Positions 56,076 through 64,000 of a DNA stretch of 64,000 nt are shown here, piece after piece. Position numbers and translations under genes: made by a program. Numbering within the stretch: position 1 is the stretch's first letter; each line of letters starts with the position of its first letter. Under the pieces are notes generated by a model that made no database searches, was not told where the DNA came from, and was given only the letters and a program-made list of their open reading frames with translations. This stretch comes from Leptolyngbya sp. CCY15150 (GTDB lineage Bacteria > Cyanobacteriota > Cyanobacteriia > RECH01): assembly GCF_016888135.1 (NCBI RefSeq), contig NZ_JACSWB010000217.1:124001-188000 (forward strand), written 5' to 3'.

Positions 56076-56936
56076 ATGACATCATCTCCCCCCGATCAGG
56101 ATCGCTCCCATGAACCGGAGGCGCAACCGCTTCCTAAAACGACACCCTCCCCATCGGAGTCTGGCGTCAGGGCGTTTCTGCGGGCGATCATCCAGGCGAT
56201 GCGCTCGATCAAGGTTCCCCGAGAAGCGATCGGCGCTGTGGTTGGCGCATCCATCACGGCCTTTGCCACCCTTTCCATTGCGATTGTTAACCTGCTCAAT
56301 GGGTTTAACGAACAGCTTAATCGTCCCTTTCAGATTCAAGACTCCCTCAGCAAAACCCAACTGACCGCTGACTACTATCGGCAAACAGCCCTGTCTACCT
56401 ATCTCAGCTCGGCAGGCATGGTGCTCATGCAAACCCATGACCATCGCACGCTGGAACAAGTAGCCACCCTGCGGGCCCTCACCCATGCCACCCTACGGGA
56501 GCTGAATGCGGAGCGCAAGCGCTATGTGGTGATGTTGCTGCAGGATGCGCAGGTGCTCACTTGGCGACCGGAGGAGAATCAGGCAATGGGTCAACCAGCC
56601 TTTCTCTTTCAGGCCAGCCTCATGGGTGCCAATTTAGAAGGGTTAGATTTGCAGGGCACAGATTTGCGAGGGGCCGATCTGCGTGCGGTTAACTTTCGCT
56701 ATGCCAACCTCAGCCATGCTCACCTCACGGGAGCTAATCTCACGGGGGCCGATCTGCGCAGTGCGGATCTGAGCCACGCTGATGTGGAGCGCGTTGAATT
56801 TCTCAATGCTTGCTACAACGGGCGGACGGTGTTGGATGTCAATATCGATCCCACAACGGCAGGCATGAAAAAAGTGACCGAAAGCGATATTTGCACTCCG
56901 GAGGTGCCCAGTTCGTCGGATCCAGTTTCAACCTGA
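56076..56936 (+). CDS. Membrane pentapeptide-repeat protein
   Basis: The 286-residue product has a charged Pro-rich N-terminus, one membrane helix (about 50-72, AVVGASITAFATLSIAIVNLL), a helical domain (about 75-170) and pentapeptide repeats at about 185-245 (LMGANLEGLDLQGTDLRGADL, NLTGADLRSADLSHADV). This layout is common in cyanobacteria; function unknown. A shared terminator follows at 57003-57036. Confidence 0.8.
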   Translation: MTSSPPDQDRSHEPEAQPLPKTTPSPSESGVRAFLRAIIQAMRSIKVPREAIGAVVGASITAFATLSIAIVNLLNGFNEQLNRPFQIQDSLSKTQLTADYYRQTALSTYLSSAGMVLMQTHDHRTLEQVATLRALTHATLRELNAERKRYVVMLLQDAQVLTWRPEENQAMGQPAFLFQASLMGANLEGLDLQGTDLRGADLRAVNFRYANLSHAHLTGANLTGADLRSADLSHADVERVEFLNACYNGRTVLDVNIDPTTAGMKKVTESDICTPEVPSSSDPVST

Positions 56937-57002
56937 ATGGATTCAGGGGCGATCGCTTTTCAACCCCATAGAGATCATGGATCATCAACCATGGATCATA
57001 AA

Positions 57003-57036
57003 AAACCCGAGGAAAGCGATCGCTCTCCTCGGGTTT
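57003..57036. terminator. Strong bidirectional terminator with HIP1 at its tip
   Basis: AAACCCGAGGA and TCCTCGGGTTT form an 11-bp stem, and AGCGATCGCT lies inside. On the minus strand the 3' arm runs into TTTTTT, a good rho-independent terminator for rplL. On the plus strand it can serve the pentapeptide gene. Confidence 0.85.
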
Positions 57037-57076
57037 CAACCTAGTATCAAAGAACCGGTTTCAGATAGGCGATCGC

Positions 57077-57475
57077 CTACTTGATGGCTACCTTAGCGCC
57101 AACTTCTTCCAGTTGCTTCTTAGCATCTTCAGCGGCTTCCTTGGTGATGGCTTCTTTAACAGCCTTAGGAGCTGCTTCAACCAAGTCCTTAGCTTCCTTC
57201 AGACCCAGACCGGTGAGGGCGCGCACGACCTTGAGGATAGCAATCTTCTTGTCAGCAGGAACGTCTTCCAGCACCAAGTCGAATTCGGTTTGCTCTTCCA
57301 CTTCCTCAGCAGCAACAGCAGCACCAGCAGGAGCCGCCATCATCATGGGCATACCACCAGCAGGAGCAGATGCATCAACGCCAAAGGCTTCTTCAATTTG
57401 GGAAACCAGTTCAGAGGCTTCAAGGAGAGAAAGAGACTTAAGCTGTTCTAGAATTTCGTCAGTCTTTGCAGACAT
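57077..57475 (-). CDS. rplL: 50S ribosomal protein L7/L12
   Basis: L7/L12 forms the mobile stalk that recruits translation GTPases. The 132-residue product has the N-terminal dimerisation part ([20 protein letters not shown]), an Ala/Gly-rich hinge (about 35-60), and the C-terminal domain with [21 protein letters not shown] and [16 protein letters not shown]. It is downstream of rplJ and ends in a strong terminator. Confidence 0.98.
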   Translation of the reverse strand: MSAKTDEILEQLKSLSLLEASELVSQIEEAFGVDASAPAGGMPMMMAAPAGAAVAAEEVEEQTEFDLVLEDVPADKKIAILKVVRALTGLGLKEAKDLVEAAPKAVKEAITKEAAEDAKKQLEEVGAKVAIK

Positions 57476-57562
57476 GGTAGTCCTCCAAATTTAGTTGAAT
57501 GGTGAATAACAGATGGGGCACCGTGGCCCCCGAGTGGCAGTCTAGAGCGATCGCCCCAGGGA

Positions 57563-58135
57563 TTAGCTGGCGTCGGCTCCGCCCTCTTTTTCGGATACAG
57601 CCTTGATGGCCCGTACCAACGATGATGGAACTTCTTTGATCCCAACCGCCAACTTTGTGGGTACGGCGTTGACACCAACGGCAACCTTGGTAGGGATAGA
57701 ATTGATGGCCCGAGCAATACGAGCAATGAGTTCTTCCTTACTGGGTAGTTCGGTAATGGCCTTAACGTCATCTTCGCTAAGAGCCCGACCTTCCATCACT
57801 CCGCCCCGGAGGACGGTCTTTTTCGTCGCTTTTTGAAAGGCTTGGTAGGCCTTGATAGCTCCACCTAAGTCATCCTTGAGCAACAAAAACGCGGAGGATT
57901 CTTGCAGGAATGTCTCCATGGGTTGCCAATTGGGATCTTCCGCAATGGCAATGTTCATCAAGGTATTCTTAGCGACCCGACAGCTTGCGCCGGTCTGGCG
58001 TAGCTGGTTCCGTAGTTCAGTAATTTCTGAAACGGACAAACCTTTAAAGTCGATGACTAAAGCTAGTTGAGCTTCGCTCAGTTCTTGCTTTAGTTCAGCA
58101 ACAAGAGCCTTTTTATCGGCTAGCGTTCTACCCAT
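57563..58135 (-). CDS. rplJ: 50S ribosomal protein L10
   Basis: L10 anchors the L7/L12 stalk to 23S rRNA. The 190-residue product starts at ATG 58135 (MGRTLADKKALVAELKQEL). It has LALVIDFKGLSVSEITELRNQLR, SCRVAKNTLMNIA, and a C-terminal helix that binds L12 dimers. Expression is probably autoregulated by the leader and attenuator upstream (58255-58380). Gap to rplL is 87 bp. Confidence 0.98.
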   Translation of the reverse strand: MGRTLADKKALVAELKQELSEAQLALVIDFKGLSVSEITELRNQLRQTGASCRVAKNTLMNIAIAEDPNWQPMETFLQESSAFLLLKDDLGGAIKAYQAFQKATKKTVLRGGVMEGRALSEDDVKAITELPSKEELIARIARAINSIPTKVAVGVNAVPTKLAVGIKEVPSSLVRAIKAVSEKEGGADAS

Positions 58136-58254
58136 TACACTGTTCACCTCCTTAACGTGGGTGTATCGCCAAACTTGAAGGACAGACTGGGGCTATATCG
58201 AATCAGCAGCATCGAGTCAGCAACGACGACATAGCATCAGTCTGGCGCAGGCTC

Positions 58255-58380
58255 CAAAACAAAAGCCCTGGTGTTTCAACCAGAGCTTCGCAAACCAAAG
58301 GACAGACCGCGACGGGTTCCTTTGCTATGCATACCTCGGCAGGATATTTAAGCGTAGGCACCTGCTGTCTCTGGTTTGCT
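58255..58380 (-). ncRNA. L10 leader with built-in transcription attenuator
   Basis: On the minus strand, AGACAGCAGGTGCC and ATCCTGCCGAGGT (within 58330-58372) match the conserved L10-leader core bound by the L10(L12) complex. GCAAACCA (RC of 58372-58379) pairs with TGGTTTGC (RC of 58290-58297) to close the leader. A terminator AGCTCTGGT/ACCAGGGCT with TTTTGTTTT follows (58255-58287). AACCAGAG in the leader (RC of 58369-58376) can instead pair with CTCTGGTT of the terminator (RC of 58278-58285), a clear antiterminator. L10 binding should favour the terminator. Confidence 0.85.
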
Positions 58381-58470
58381 ATGAAGTTTTAGAGCAGAAA
58401 TGTTTCGTATCTACCGTCTCCCGTAGATGGTGAAGTTAATCAGCCTTTGCTAGTGTACACCAAAATAGAG

Positions 58471-59187
58471 CTAGGCGACATCCGCAGCTTTCAGATCGCG
58501 CAGCGCACTAATATCTACTTCAATGGACGGCCCCATGGTGGATGACACATGGATACTGCGCCAGTAGCGACCCTTAGCACCCGACGGGCGATTGCGATCG
58601 ATACATTCTTGCAGAGCTTTGAGGTTCGTTAAGAGATCCTCGGTAGAAAATCCTGCCTTACCAAACAGCACATGGACAATGCCTGTCCGGTCAGCCCGAA
58701 ATTCTAGCTTCCCTGCTTTGAACTCTTCGATCGCCTTCGCTACATCAAAGGTCACCGTTCCACCCTTAGGCGACGGCATCAATCCCTTAGGCCCAAGCAT
58801 CCGACCTAATTTAGCCACCTGCGGCATCATGTCTGGCGTTGCCACCAAAACTTCGAAGTCCAACATGCCTTTCTGAATGTCGGCAATCAGCTCTTCAGAG
58901 CCGCTGAGGTCAGCACCAGCATTGGCTGCTTCAGCCACCTTTTCCCCACGGGCAATGACAGCCACGCGCACGGTCTGTCCTGTTCCCTTCGGTAGGGCAA
59001 CAGTGGTTCTCAACTGTTGGTCTGTATATTTTGGATCGATGCCAAGGCGGATGTGGGCCTCAGCCGACTCAGGAAATTTAGCTGTAGCGGTTTCCTGCAG
59101 CAGCTTCAGGGCTTCAACCGGCTCATAGGGGCGGTCTTCAACCTTGGCATACAGCTCTTTCAAGCGGCGGGATAACTTTTTCGTCAT
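58471..59187 (-). CDS. rplA: 50S ribosomal protein L1
   Basis: L1 forms the mobile E-site stalk and acts as a repressor of its own operon in many bacteria. The 238-residue product has [39 protein letters not shown], the conserved [20 protein letters not shown] and [13 protein letters not shown]-type segment. It follows rplK by 93 bp. Confidence 0.98.
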   Translation of the reverse strand: MTKKLSRRLKELYAKVEDRPYEPVEALKLLQETATAKFPESAEAHIRLGIDPKYTDQQLRTTVALPKGTGQTVRVAVIARGEKVAEAANAGADLSGSEELIADIQKGMLDFEVLVATPDMMPQVAKLGRMLGPKGLMPSPKGGTVTFDVAKAIEEFKAGKLEFRADRTGIVHVLFGKAGFSTEDLLTNLKALQECIDRNRPSGAKGRYWRSIHVSSTMGPSIEVDISALRDLKAADVA

Positions 59188-59280
59188 GGTGTATGTCTCC
59201 TTGGGGTACTGACGAGGATGCTCCTCTCCCCCAACTAGGGTTTAACAAAAAATCTGAGCGTATCTGTTCGTCTGCTAGGA

Positions 59281-59706
59281 CTAATCTGCTAAGGTCACAC
59301 CCATGTTACGGGCAGTTCCCTCAACAATTTTCATCGCGGCTTCAATATCGTTGGCGTTGAGGTCAGGCATTTTCACCTGAGCAATTTCCTGTAGCTGAGC
59401 CCGAGTGATGGTGCCAACTTTTTTGCTGTTAGGCTCGCCCGACCCTTTCTCAATGCCGATCGCCTTCTTAATCAACACAGAGGCAGGAGGCGTTTTGAGG
59501 ATGAACGTAAAGCTCCGATCTTCATAGACGGAGATTTCTACGGGTACCACCAGACCCACTTGATCAGCGGTACGGGCATTATATTCTTTGCAGAACATCA
59601 TGATGTTCACCCCATGCTGACCCAAGGCTGGCCCAATGGGAGGAGCAGGGTTCGCTTTGCCAGCCGAAATGGCTAGCTTGATTAGTGCAACAACTTTCTT
59701 TGCCAT
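59281..59706 (-). CDS. rplK: 50S ribosomal protein L11
   Basis: L11 binds the GTPase centre of 23S rRNA. The 141-residue product starts at ATG 59706 ([20 protein letters not shown]), seven bases after the nusG stop. It has the family signature [21 protein letters not shown] and [16 protein letters not shown]. Confidence 0.98.
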   Translation of the reverse strand: MAKKVVALIKLAISAGKANPAPPIGPALGQHGVNIMMFCKEYNARTADQVGLVVPVEISVYEDRSFTFILKTPPASVLIKKAIGIEKGSGEPNSKKVGTITRAQLQEIAQVKMPDLNANDIEAAMKIVEGTARNMGVTLAD

Positions 59707-59713
59707 TGATCTA

Positions 59714-60385
59714 TCAACTCTGTTTCTGAATTTGGTTGAATTCCAACTCGACGGGGGTATCTCGCCCAAAGATTGAAAGCAGCGCCTTCAGCTTACTGCG
59801 CTCAGGGCTAACATCAATCACCTCGCCTTCAAAGTCCTTAAATGGCCCAGACAAAACCATAATTTTGTCTCCAGCCACCATATCGACCTTTACCACAGGA
59901 CGCTGTTCTTGAGCCTGCTTGAAAATCCGCTCAACTTCGGCGTGCCCCAAGGGCATGGGCTTCACGTGCCCACGCGATCGCCCTGTACGGGTTCGCTGTT
60001 CTGCCCCGACGAAGTTGATCACATTGGGAGTATTCTTGACGACCTGCCAAGTTTCATTGTCCATAACCATGCGCACTAACACATAGCCAGGAAAAACTTT
60101 CTCAGCAATTTCCTTAGGCTTACCAGCTTTCGTAGGCTTAAGGATAGGGGTTTGAGGAATCTCAATCTGGAAGATGCGGTTCGCCACATCAAGCATGCCC
60201 AATCGCTGCTCAAGGTTAAGCTTGACACGCTTTTCACAGCCAGATGCAACTTGCACAGCATACCAACGAGCAGAGCGACGAATGTCTTTCGCCTCTCCCT
60301 GCTCAGGGTCTGATTCATTCAAGTTTGATTCGTCTGAACCGAACTGATCATCTTGCAATTCGGATTCGTCTGGCGTGAATGTCAT
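59714..60385 (-). CDS. nusG: Transcription termination/antitermination factor NusG
   Basis: NusG binds RNA polymerase and couples it to Rho or the ribosome. The 223-residue product has an acidic N-terminal extension (about 1-38) before [22 protein letters not shown], then the NGN domain with [17 protein letters not shown]. The KOW domain has [22 protein letters not shown]. Its ATG abuts the secE stop, so the two are translationally coupled. Confidence 0.97.
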   Translation of the reverse strand: MTFTPDESELQDDQFGSDESNLNESDPEQGEAKDIRRSARWYAVQVASGCEKRVKLNLEQRLGMLDVANRIFQIEIPQTPILKPTKAGKPKEIAEKVFPGYVLVRMVMDNETWQVVKNTPNVINFVGAEQRTRTGRSRGHVKPMPLGHAEVERIFKQAQEQRPVVKVDMVAGDKIMVLSGPFKDFEGEVIDVSPERSKLKALLSIFGRDTPVELEFNQIQKQS

Positions 60386-60616
60386 TTAGAATACCTGCTT
60401 TGCCGCCCAACTAAACAACTTATCTATAAAGTAGATGATTGTGGCTGAGAGGCTGACCATTAGAATGACAGCAATGGATTCACTGATGAGCTGTTGGCGA
60501 CTTGGCCAAACGACTTTATCAAGCTCCTCTTTCGTGCCCTTCAAAAATTCAGATGCATTGAACTGTGAAGTTGCTTCTTCTGCTGCCGCTGGAGTTGCCT
60601 TGCCTTTTTCAGCCAT
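60386..60616 (-). CDS. secE: Preprotein translocase subunit SecE
   Basis: SecE is the small clamp subunit of SecYEG. The 76-residue single-helix form is normal for cyanobacteria. It has a charged N-terminus, the amphipathic FLKGTKEELDKVVWPSRQQL motif, and a membrane helix (ESIAVILMVSLSATIIYFID). It lies between tRNA-Trp and nusG, as in most bacteria. Confidence 0.96.
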   Translation of the reverse strand: MAEKGKATPAAAEEATSQFNASEFLKGTKEELDKVVWPSRQQLISESIAVILMVSLSATIIYFIDKLFSWAAKQVF

Positions 60617-60813
60617 CCCGTCACCTACGCTATACGTGCCCTTGTTGATGCCTAGCTTGCGATCATCGCCGATTCTCTAGCCACTACCCCAACCATGGAT
60701 CCCACCAACCGATGCTCGGATGACAGCTAGGGTAAGGGCTGTGCTGACATCGTGCCCTGGGAGCGAACTCTTACTGCACGTCATCAAAGAACCATAGGCC
60801 ATAAAAAATGGAG

Positions 60814-60886
60814 CGCGCCCTGGAGGACTCGAACCCCCGACATCAGGTTTTGGAGACCTGCGTTCTACCAACTGAACTAAGAGCGC
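60814..60886 (-). tRNA. trnW-CCA: tRNA-Trp (CCA anticodon)
   Basis: The minus strand folds as a 73-nt cloverleaf: acceptor GCGCTCT/AGGGCGC, D-arm GTTC/GAAC, anticodon stem CAGGT/ACCTG with loop CTCCAAA (anticodon CCA), and T-arm GGGGG/CCTCC with TTCGAGT. Discriminator G; the 3' CCA is not encoded. It lies between rplS and secE. Confidence 0.97.
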
Positions 60887-60978
60887 ACGAGCTGAGGCTA
60901 ACTCAGCGTACCACTATAGAGTTTAACAGTTTCCTTGCGTTTCCTTCACGCAGCTCGAAAAACCTATAGCGACAAGCA

Positions 60979-61341
60979 CTACAGTGCCCGATCGAACCGT
61001 TGCTTGAGGCGAGTAGCCTTACCAACGCGATCGCGCAAGTAGTATAGCTTAGCACGACGGGCCTTGCCTCGGCGAATCACTTTGATGGTGTCCACTCGGG
61101 GAGAGTGAAGCATAAAGACTCGCTCTACGCCGACACCTTGGAAGACACGGCGCACGGTAATGGTTTCGTTAATGCCACCATTCCGCATAGCGATGATCGT
61201 TCCTTCGTAGGGCTGAACCCGCTCTTTTCCACCTTCACTAATACGAACACCGACACGAATCGTGTCGCCGACATAAAGCACAGGCAGATCCGATTTGATA
61301 TGTACCGCTTCAACAGAGCGGATGATCTCTTGAGTGTTCAT
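60979..61341 (-). CDS. rplS: 50S ribosomal protein L19
   Basis: L19 sits at the 30S-50S interface. The 120-residue product has [60 protein letters not shown] and [20 protein letters not shown], full family agreement. A promoter-like pair lies just upstream (61367-61396). Confidence 0.98.
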   Translation of the reverse strand: MNTQEIIRSVEAVHIKSDLPVLYVGDTIRVGVRISEGGKERVQPYEGTIIAMRNGGINETITVRRVFQGVGVERVFMLHSPRVDTIKVIRRGKARRAKLYYLRDRVGKATRLKQRFDRAL

Positions 61342-61366
61342 AGTTTAGCGAAACTCACAATTCTTT

Positions 61367-61396
61367 ACTATACGTGAGGGGGTGGGGCCATGTCTA
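61367..61396 (-). promoter_or_regulatory. Candidate rplS promoter
   Basis: On the minus strand TAGACA (RC of 61391-61396) and TATAGT (RC of 61367-61372) are 18 bp apart, close to a sigma-70 consensus pair, with the -10 about 25 bp from the rplS ATG. Confidence 0.55.
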
Positions 61397-61707
61397 GCAT
61401 TTTTATAAAAACCCAGCAATTCTCAGGTTGAACATCTTGTCCGAGCTTGCTGATAACAGTGTTTGCTGAGAACAGTACCTATAGGGTCAGCGCTCCCCCG
61501 TTGAGACCTGGCTTGATCGCTCCTGTGACGACTACTCCTATGACGACTAAAGTCTGGGCGCAGGAACGATATCACGATACCACCGCATCCCGTTGGAGAT
61601 TCACGTTTGTTTAACCGGATTGGGAGAGATGCCATCACCCAAAGCGCGATCGCCCCTATAAAGAAGCGATCGCGCTCTGCTTGAACTGCGGCTAACCTGG
61701 GAACCTG
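61397..61707. other. Remainder of the rplS-tal gap
   Basis: Apart from the hairpin at 61643-61676, no gene or RNA is supported. A TATAAAAA stretch near 61403 and CTCCTGTGACGACTACTCC/CTATGACGACTA partial repeats (61530-61550) were noted. Confidence 0.3.
61643..61676 (-). terminator. HIP1-stem hairpin after tal
   Basis: AGCGCGATCGC and GCGATCGCGCT form a perfect 11-bp stem with a 12-nt loop, 32 bp past the tal stop. Both arms contain HIP1 cores. There is no U-tract. Confidence 0.55.
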
Positions 61708-62886
61708 TTACACCTTGGCCAATCGGAAGGCGGCACCTAGCCCAGCTCCCATTTCTTCTGGGGTGATTTTGCCATCATGGTTGAGATCGAGGGCATCAAA
61801 CACGGCATCGCTGCCCATCCATTCTTCCCGAGTGATGAAGCCGTCTCCATCGAGGTCGTAGGCACGAAACACGTCTTCTGCTGCATGGCTGACGATGTCG
61901 CTCCCATCAATCCGAGAGAGGCGCTCAGCCAGGAGTTCTTCTAGGGCAACGAGGGCCTTAGAAAAGCCTTGAATACCTTCATCTAGCTTGTCAGAAGCCA
62001 TGCGGTCAGTGCTATGCATGGACTCGAAGGTAGCTTTGTCGATCTGAATGGCTTCAAGATCAGATTGAGCCGCCTGTTTGGGATCGAGCTTCCGGGGTAG
62101 CTCCGCGATGGTGCTATCCAACTGTTCCAGCAGGCTTGGGGAAATGGTGAGTAGGTCGCAGCCGGCTAGTTCAGTAATTTCTCCTAGATTGCGGAAACTA
62201 GCGCCCATAATTTCGGTCTTGTGACCAAACTTTTTGTAGTAGTTATAGATTTGCGTCACCGAAAGCACGCCCGGATCCTCCGGAGCAGGGTAGGAATCTC
62301 GCCCTGTATCTTTTTTGTACCAGTCGAGAATACGTCCGACAAAGGGAGAAATTAGGGTAACCCCGGCCTCAGCGCAGGCGATCGCTTGGTGTAGCCCAAA
62401 CATCAGGGTGAGGTTGCAGTGAATGCCTTCTTTCTCAAGCTGTTCAGCCGCTTTGATGCCTTCCCAGGTGGCGGCAATCTTGATCAAAATGCGATCGCTG
62501 GAGACCCCTGCCGCCTTATATTGGGCAATCAAATCATGGGCTTTGGCAATGGTCGCTTCGGTATCGTAGGAGAGCCGAGCATCGACTTCTGTGGACACTC
62601 GCCCCGGAATAATTTCGAGAATTTTCAGACCGAAGGCCACCGCAAGGCGATCGAACGCTAGGGTGACGATGTCTTTCTGGCTGGCATCAGCACCCGCATC
62701 TTGCTGGGCTTGGGCCAAGGTTATATCTACGATTTCTTGATATTCCGGCATTTGAGCCGCCGCTGTGATCAGCGAAGGGTTGGTCGTGGCGTCTTGGGGC
62801 TTCACCTTTTTAATGGCTTGAATATCACCGGTGTCGGCGACGACCACAGTCATCTCACGAAGTTGTTCAAGTAGGCTCTTAGTCAT
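61708..62886 (-). CDS. tal: Transaldolase with C-terminal EF-hand pair
   Basis: Transaldolase moves dihydroxyacetone units in the oxidative pentose phosphate pathway. The 392-residue product has the TIM-barrel enzyme (1-325) with [11 protein letters not shown], the Schiff-base Lys136 in [13 protein letters not shown], and [19 protein letters not shown]. It then has two EF-hands: [12 protein letters not shown] (344-355) and [12 protein letters not shown] (367-378), with Ca2+-ligand positions intact. Such fusions are known in cyanobacteria; Ca2+ control is inferred. glgP lies upstream with a 79-bp gap, so glycogen breakdown and pentose phosphate steps may be co-transcribed. Confidence 0.95.
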   Translation of the reverse strand: MTKSLLEQLREMTVVVADTGDIQAIKKVKPQDATTNPSLITAAAQMPEYQEIVDITLAQAQQDAGADASQKDIVTLAFDRLAVAFGLKILEIIPGRVSTEVDARLSYDTEATIAKAHDLIAQYKAAGVSSDRILIKIAATWEGIKAAEQLEKEGIHCNLTLMFGLHQAIACAEAGVTLISPFVGRILDWYKKDTGRDSYPAPEDPGVLSVTQIYNYYKKFGHKTEIMGASFRNLGEITELAGCDLLTISPSLLEQLDSTIAELPRKLDPKQAAQSDLEAIQIDKATFESMHSTDRMASDKLDEGIQGFSKALVALEELLAERLSRIDGSDIVSHAAEDVFRAYDLDGDGFITREEWMGSDAVFDALDLNHDGKITPEEMGAGLGAAFRLAKV

Positions 62887-62965
62887 AGTTTGAAGGAAAG
62901 TACAGTAGAGGGCAGAAAGGTAGGACGGTGGGGTTCATCCTGCGCAGCACGAACCCCAAGCATGG

Positions 62966-64000
62966 CTATTGTTCAACCTTGAAGCCAGCGCTGGCTTGGT
63001 TGTAGTCTTCAACCTCAATGGTGACGGGCTTCACGTTCCAAATCTCGTCGCAGTATTGACGGATGGTGCGATCGGAGGAGAATTTACCCATGCGCGCAGC
63101 ATTCACGATCGACATGCGCGTCCATGTTGCCTGATCCCGATAGATCTGGCTGACGTGCTTCTGGCTTTCCACATAGGATTGATAATCTGCCAGCAGCATG
63201 TATTCATCATGGTGGAGCAGGGAGTCCACAATGGGGCGGAAGAGATCCGGGTCGCCGGGCGAGAAGTCACCACAGGCGATCGCATCGATCACATCCCGCA
63301 GTTCTTGGTTGCCGTTGTAGTATTCCATCGGGTCATAGCCCCGTTGTTTCATACTCAACACTTCTTCTGCCGTTAAGCCAAACAGGAAGAAGTTCTCTTC
63401 ACCCACTTCCTCGCGAATTTCGATGTTGGCACCGTCTAAGGTACCGATGGTGAGTGCGCCATTCATCGAGAATTTCATGTTGCCGGTGCCGGAAGCCTCC
63501 TTACCCGCCATGGAAATTTGCTCCGACAGATCTGCCGCCGGATAAATGCGCTGCCCCAGGGAGGCATTGAAGTTGGCCAAGAAGACCACCTTGATGCGAC
63601 CGCGCACGTGGGGAGCCCGATTCACCACATCAGCCACCGCATTCACCAATTTGATGATCAGCTTAGCCATGTAGTAGCCCGGAGCTGCCTTGCCGCCAAA
63701 GATAAAGGTGCGGGGCACGATATCCAGCCCTGGATCGCGCCGTAGGCGGTTGTAGAGGGTGATGATATTCAACACGGCCAACAACTGGCGTTTGTATTCA
63801 TGAATCCGCTTCACCTGCACATCAAACATGGAGTTGACATCGACATCAATGCCGTTGTGCTTCCAGATATAGGCCGCCAAATCTTTCTTATTCTGCTGCT
63901 TGATCTGCCGCCAGCGATCGCAAAATTCTGGATCATCCACAAACTCTTCCAGCTTGCGCATTTGGTCTAGGTGGGTGAGCCATCCTTTACCACCGAGCTT
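62966..64000 (-). CDS. glgP: Glycogen phosphorylase, C-terminal part (runs off the window)
   Basis: GlgP releases glucose-1-phosphate from glycogen. The last 344 codons are inside the window; the 5' part lies beyond 64000. The frame starts at the edge with [20 protein letters not shown]. It has [20 protein letters not shown], the PLP/phosphate region [40 protein letters not shown], and [20 protein letters not shown] with the PLP Lys, ending near [13 protein letters not shown]. Confidence 0.96.
   Translation of the reverse strand, partial: KLGGKGWLTHLDQMRKLEEFVDDPEFCDRWRQIKQQNKKDLAAYIWKHNGIDVDVNSMFDVQVKRIHEYKRQLLAVLNIITLYNRLRRDPGLDIVPRTFIFGGKAAPGYYMAKLIIKLVNAVADVVNRAPHVRGRIKVVFLANFNASLGQRIYPAADLSEQISMAGKEASGTGNMKFSMNGALTIGTLDGANIEIREEVGEENFFLFGLTAEEVLSMKQRGYDPMEYYNGNQELRDVIDAIACGDFSPGDPDLFRPIVDSLLHHDEYMLLADYQSYVESQKHVSQIYRDQATWTRMSIVNAARMGKFSSDRTIRQYCDEIWNVKPVTIEVEDYNQASAGFKVEQ

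Overview
The window is chromosomal DNA from an oxygenic cyanobacterium. The octamer GCGATCGC (HIP1) and its partial forms occur dozens of times in genes and gaps. The window carries photosystem I and II subunits (psbE, psbF, psbL, psbJ, psbX, psaL, psaI), the PSII assembly factors rubA and ycf48, Mg-protoporphyrin methyltransferase, heme oxygenase and the men phylloquinone pathway. Moderately high GC and the gene content fit a Leptolyngbya/Oscillatoriales-like or Synechococcales-like lineage, but the species cannot be fixed by eye. Almost everything is core genome. No intact mobile element, prophage or CRISPR array was seen.

Layout. 1-384: end of a purS-purQ purine operon. 385-751: divergent gap with an 18-bp tandem repeat and what looks like the decayed right end of an IS200/IS605 element. 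752-3257: rubA-ycf48-psbE-psbF-psbL-psbJ. 3474-4291: psaI-psaL on the minus strand. 4585-6984: a ParA-type ATPase and a coiled-coil partner that resemble the McdA/McdB carboxysome-positioning pair, then a DUF6816-like protein. 7136-10082: type II IPP isomerase and SppA. 10162-12709: ftsQ and ftsZ. 13507-15515: membrane-anchored subtilase plus a small partner. 15743-16751: arsR-arsH behind a palindromic operator. 16773-19684: two unknown genes and ktrB. 19965-22713: a tocopherol-methyltransferase-like enzyme, a CPBP protease and holA. 23139-26266: small unknown genes, ycf66, psbX and a YggT protein.

26321-32930 (minus): accC, ho1, chlM and two response regulators, one with GGDEF-EAL domains. 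The two regulators are separated by a gap full of dyad symmetries. 33596-38782: metH, an SRPBCC protein and a pentapeptide lipoprotein. 38899-44424: M48 protease, MlaE-type lipid permease and an M16 peptidase pair (one catalytic, one not). 44497-51821: menB, an unknown membrane protein, menD, menF, and divergent menA. 52253-55959: an orphan ABC ATPase, scpB, a DUF760 protein and a CbbR/RbcR-type LysR regulator. 56076-56936: a membrane pentapeptide protein. 57077-61341 (minus): rplS, tRNA-Trp, secE-nusG-rplK-rplA, an L10 leader with a visible attenuator, and rplJ-rplL. 61708-64000 (minus): a transaldolase with C-terminal EF-hands and the 3' part of glgP.

Together the genes cover photosystem biogenesis, phylloquinone and tetrapyrrole synthesis, cell division and chromosome condensation, envelope proteolysis and lipid transport, and translation. 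The points most worth a second look are the McdAB-like pair (4585-6128), the L10 leader switch (58255-58380), the palindrome cluster at 32003-32157, the pump-less arsR-arsH unit, and the unknown Glu-rich membrane protein inside the men region.
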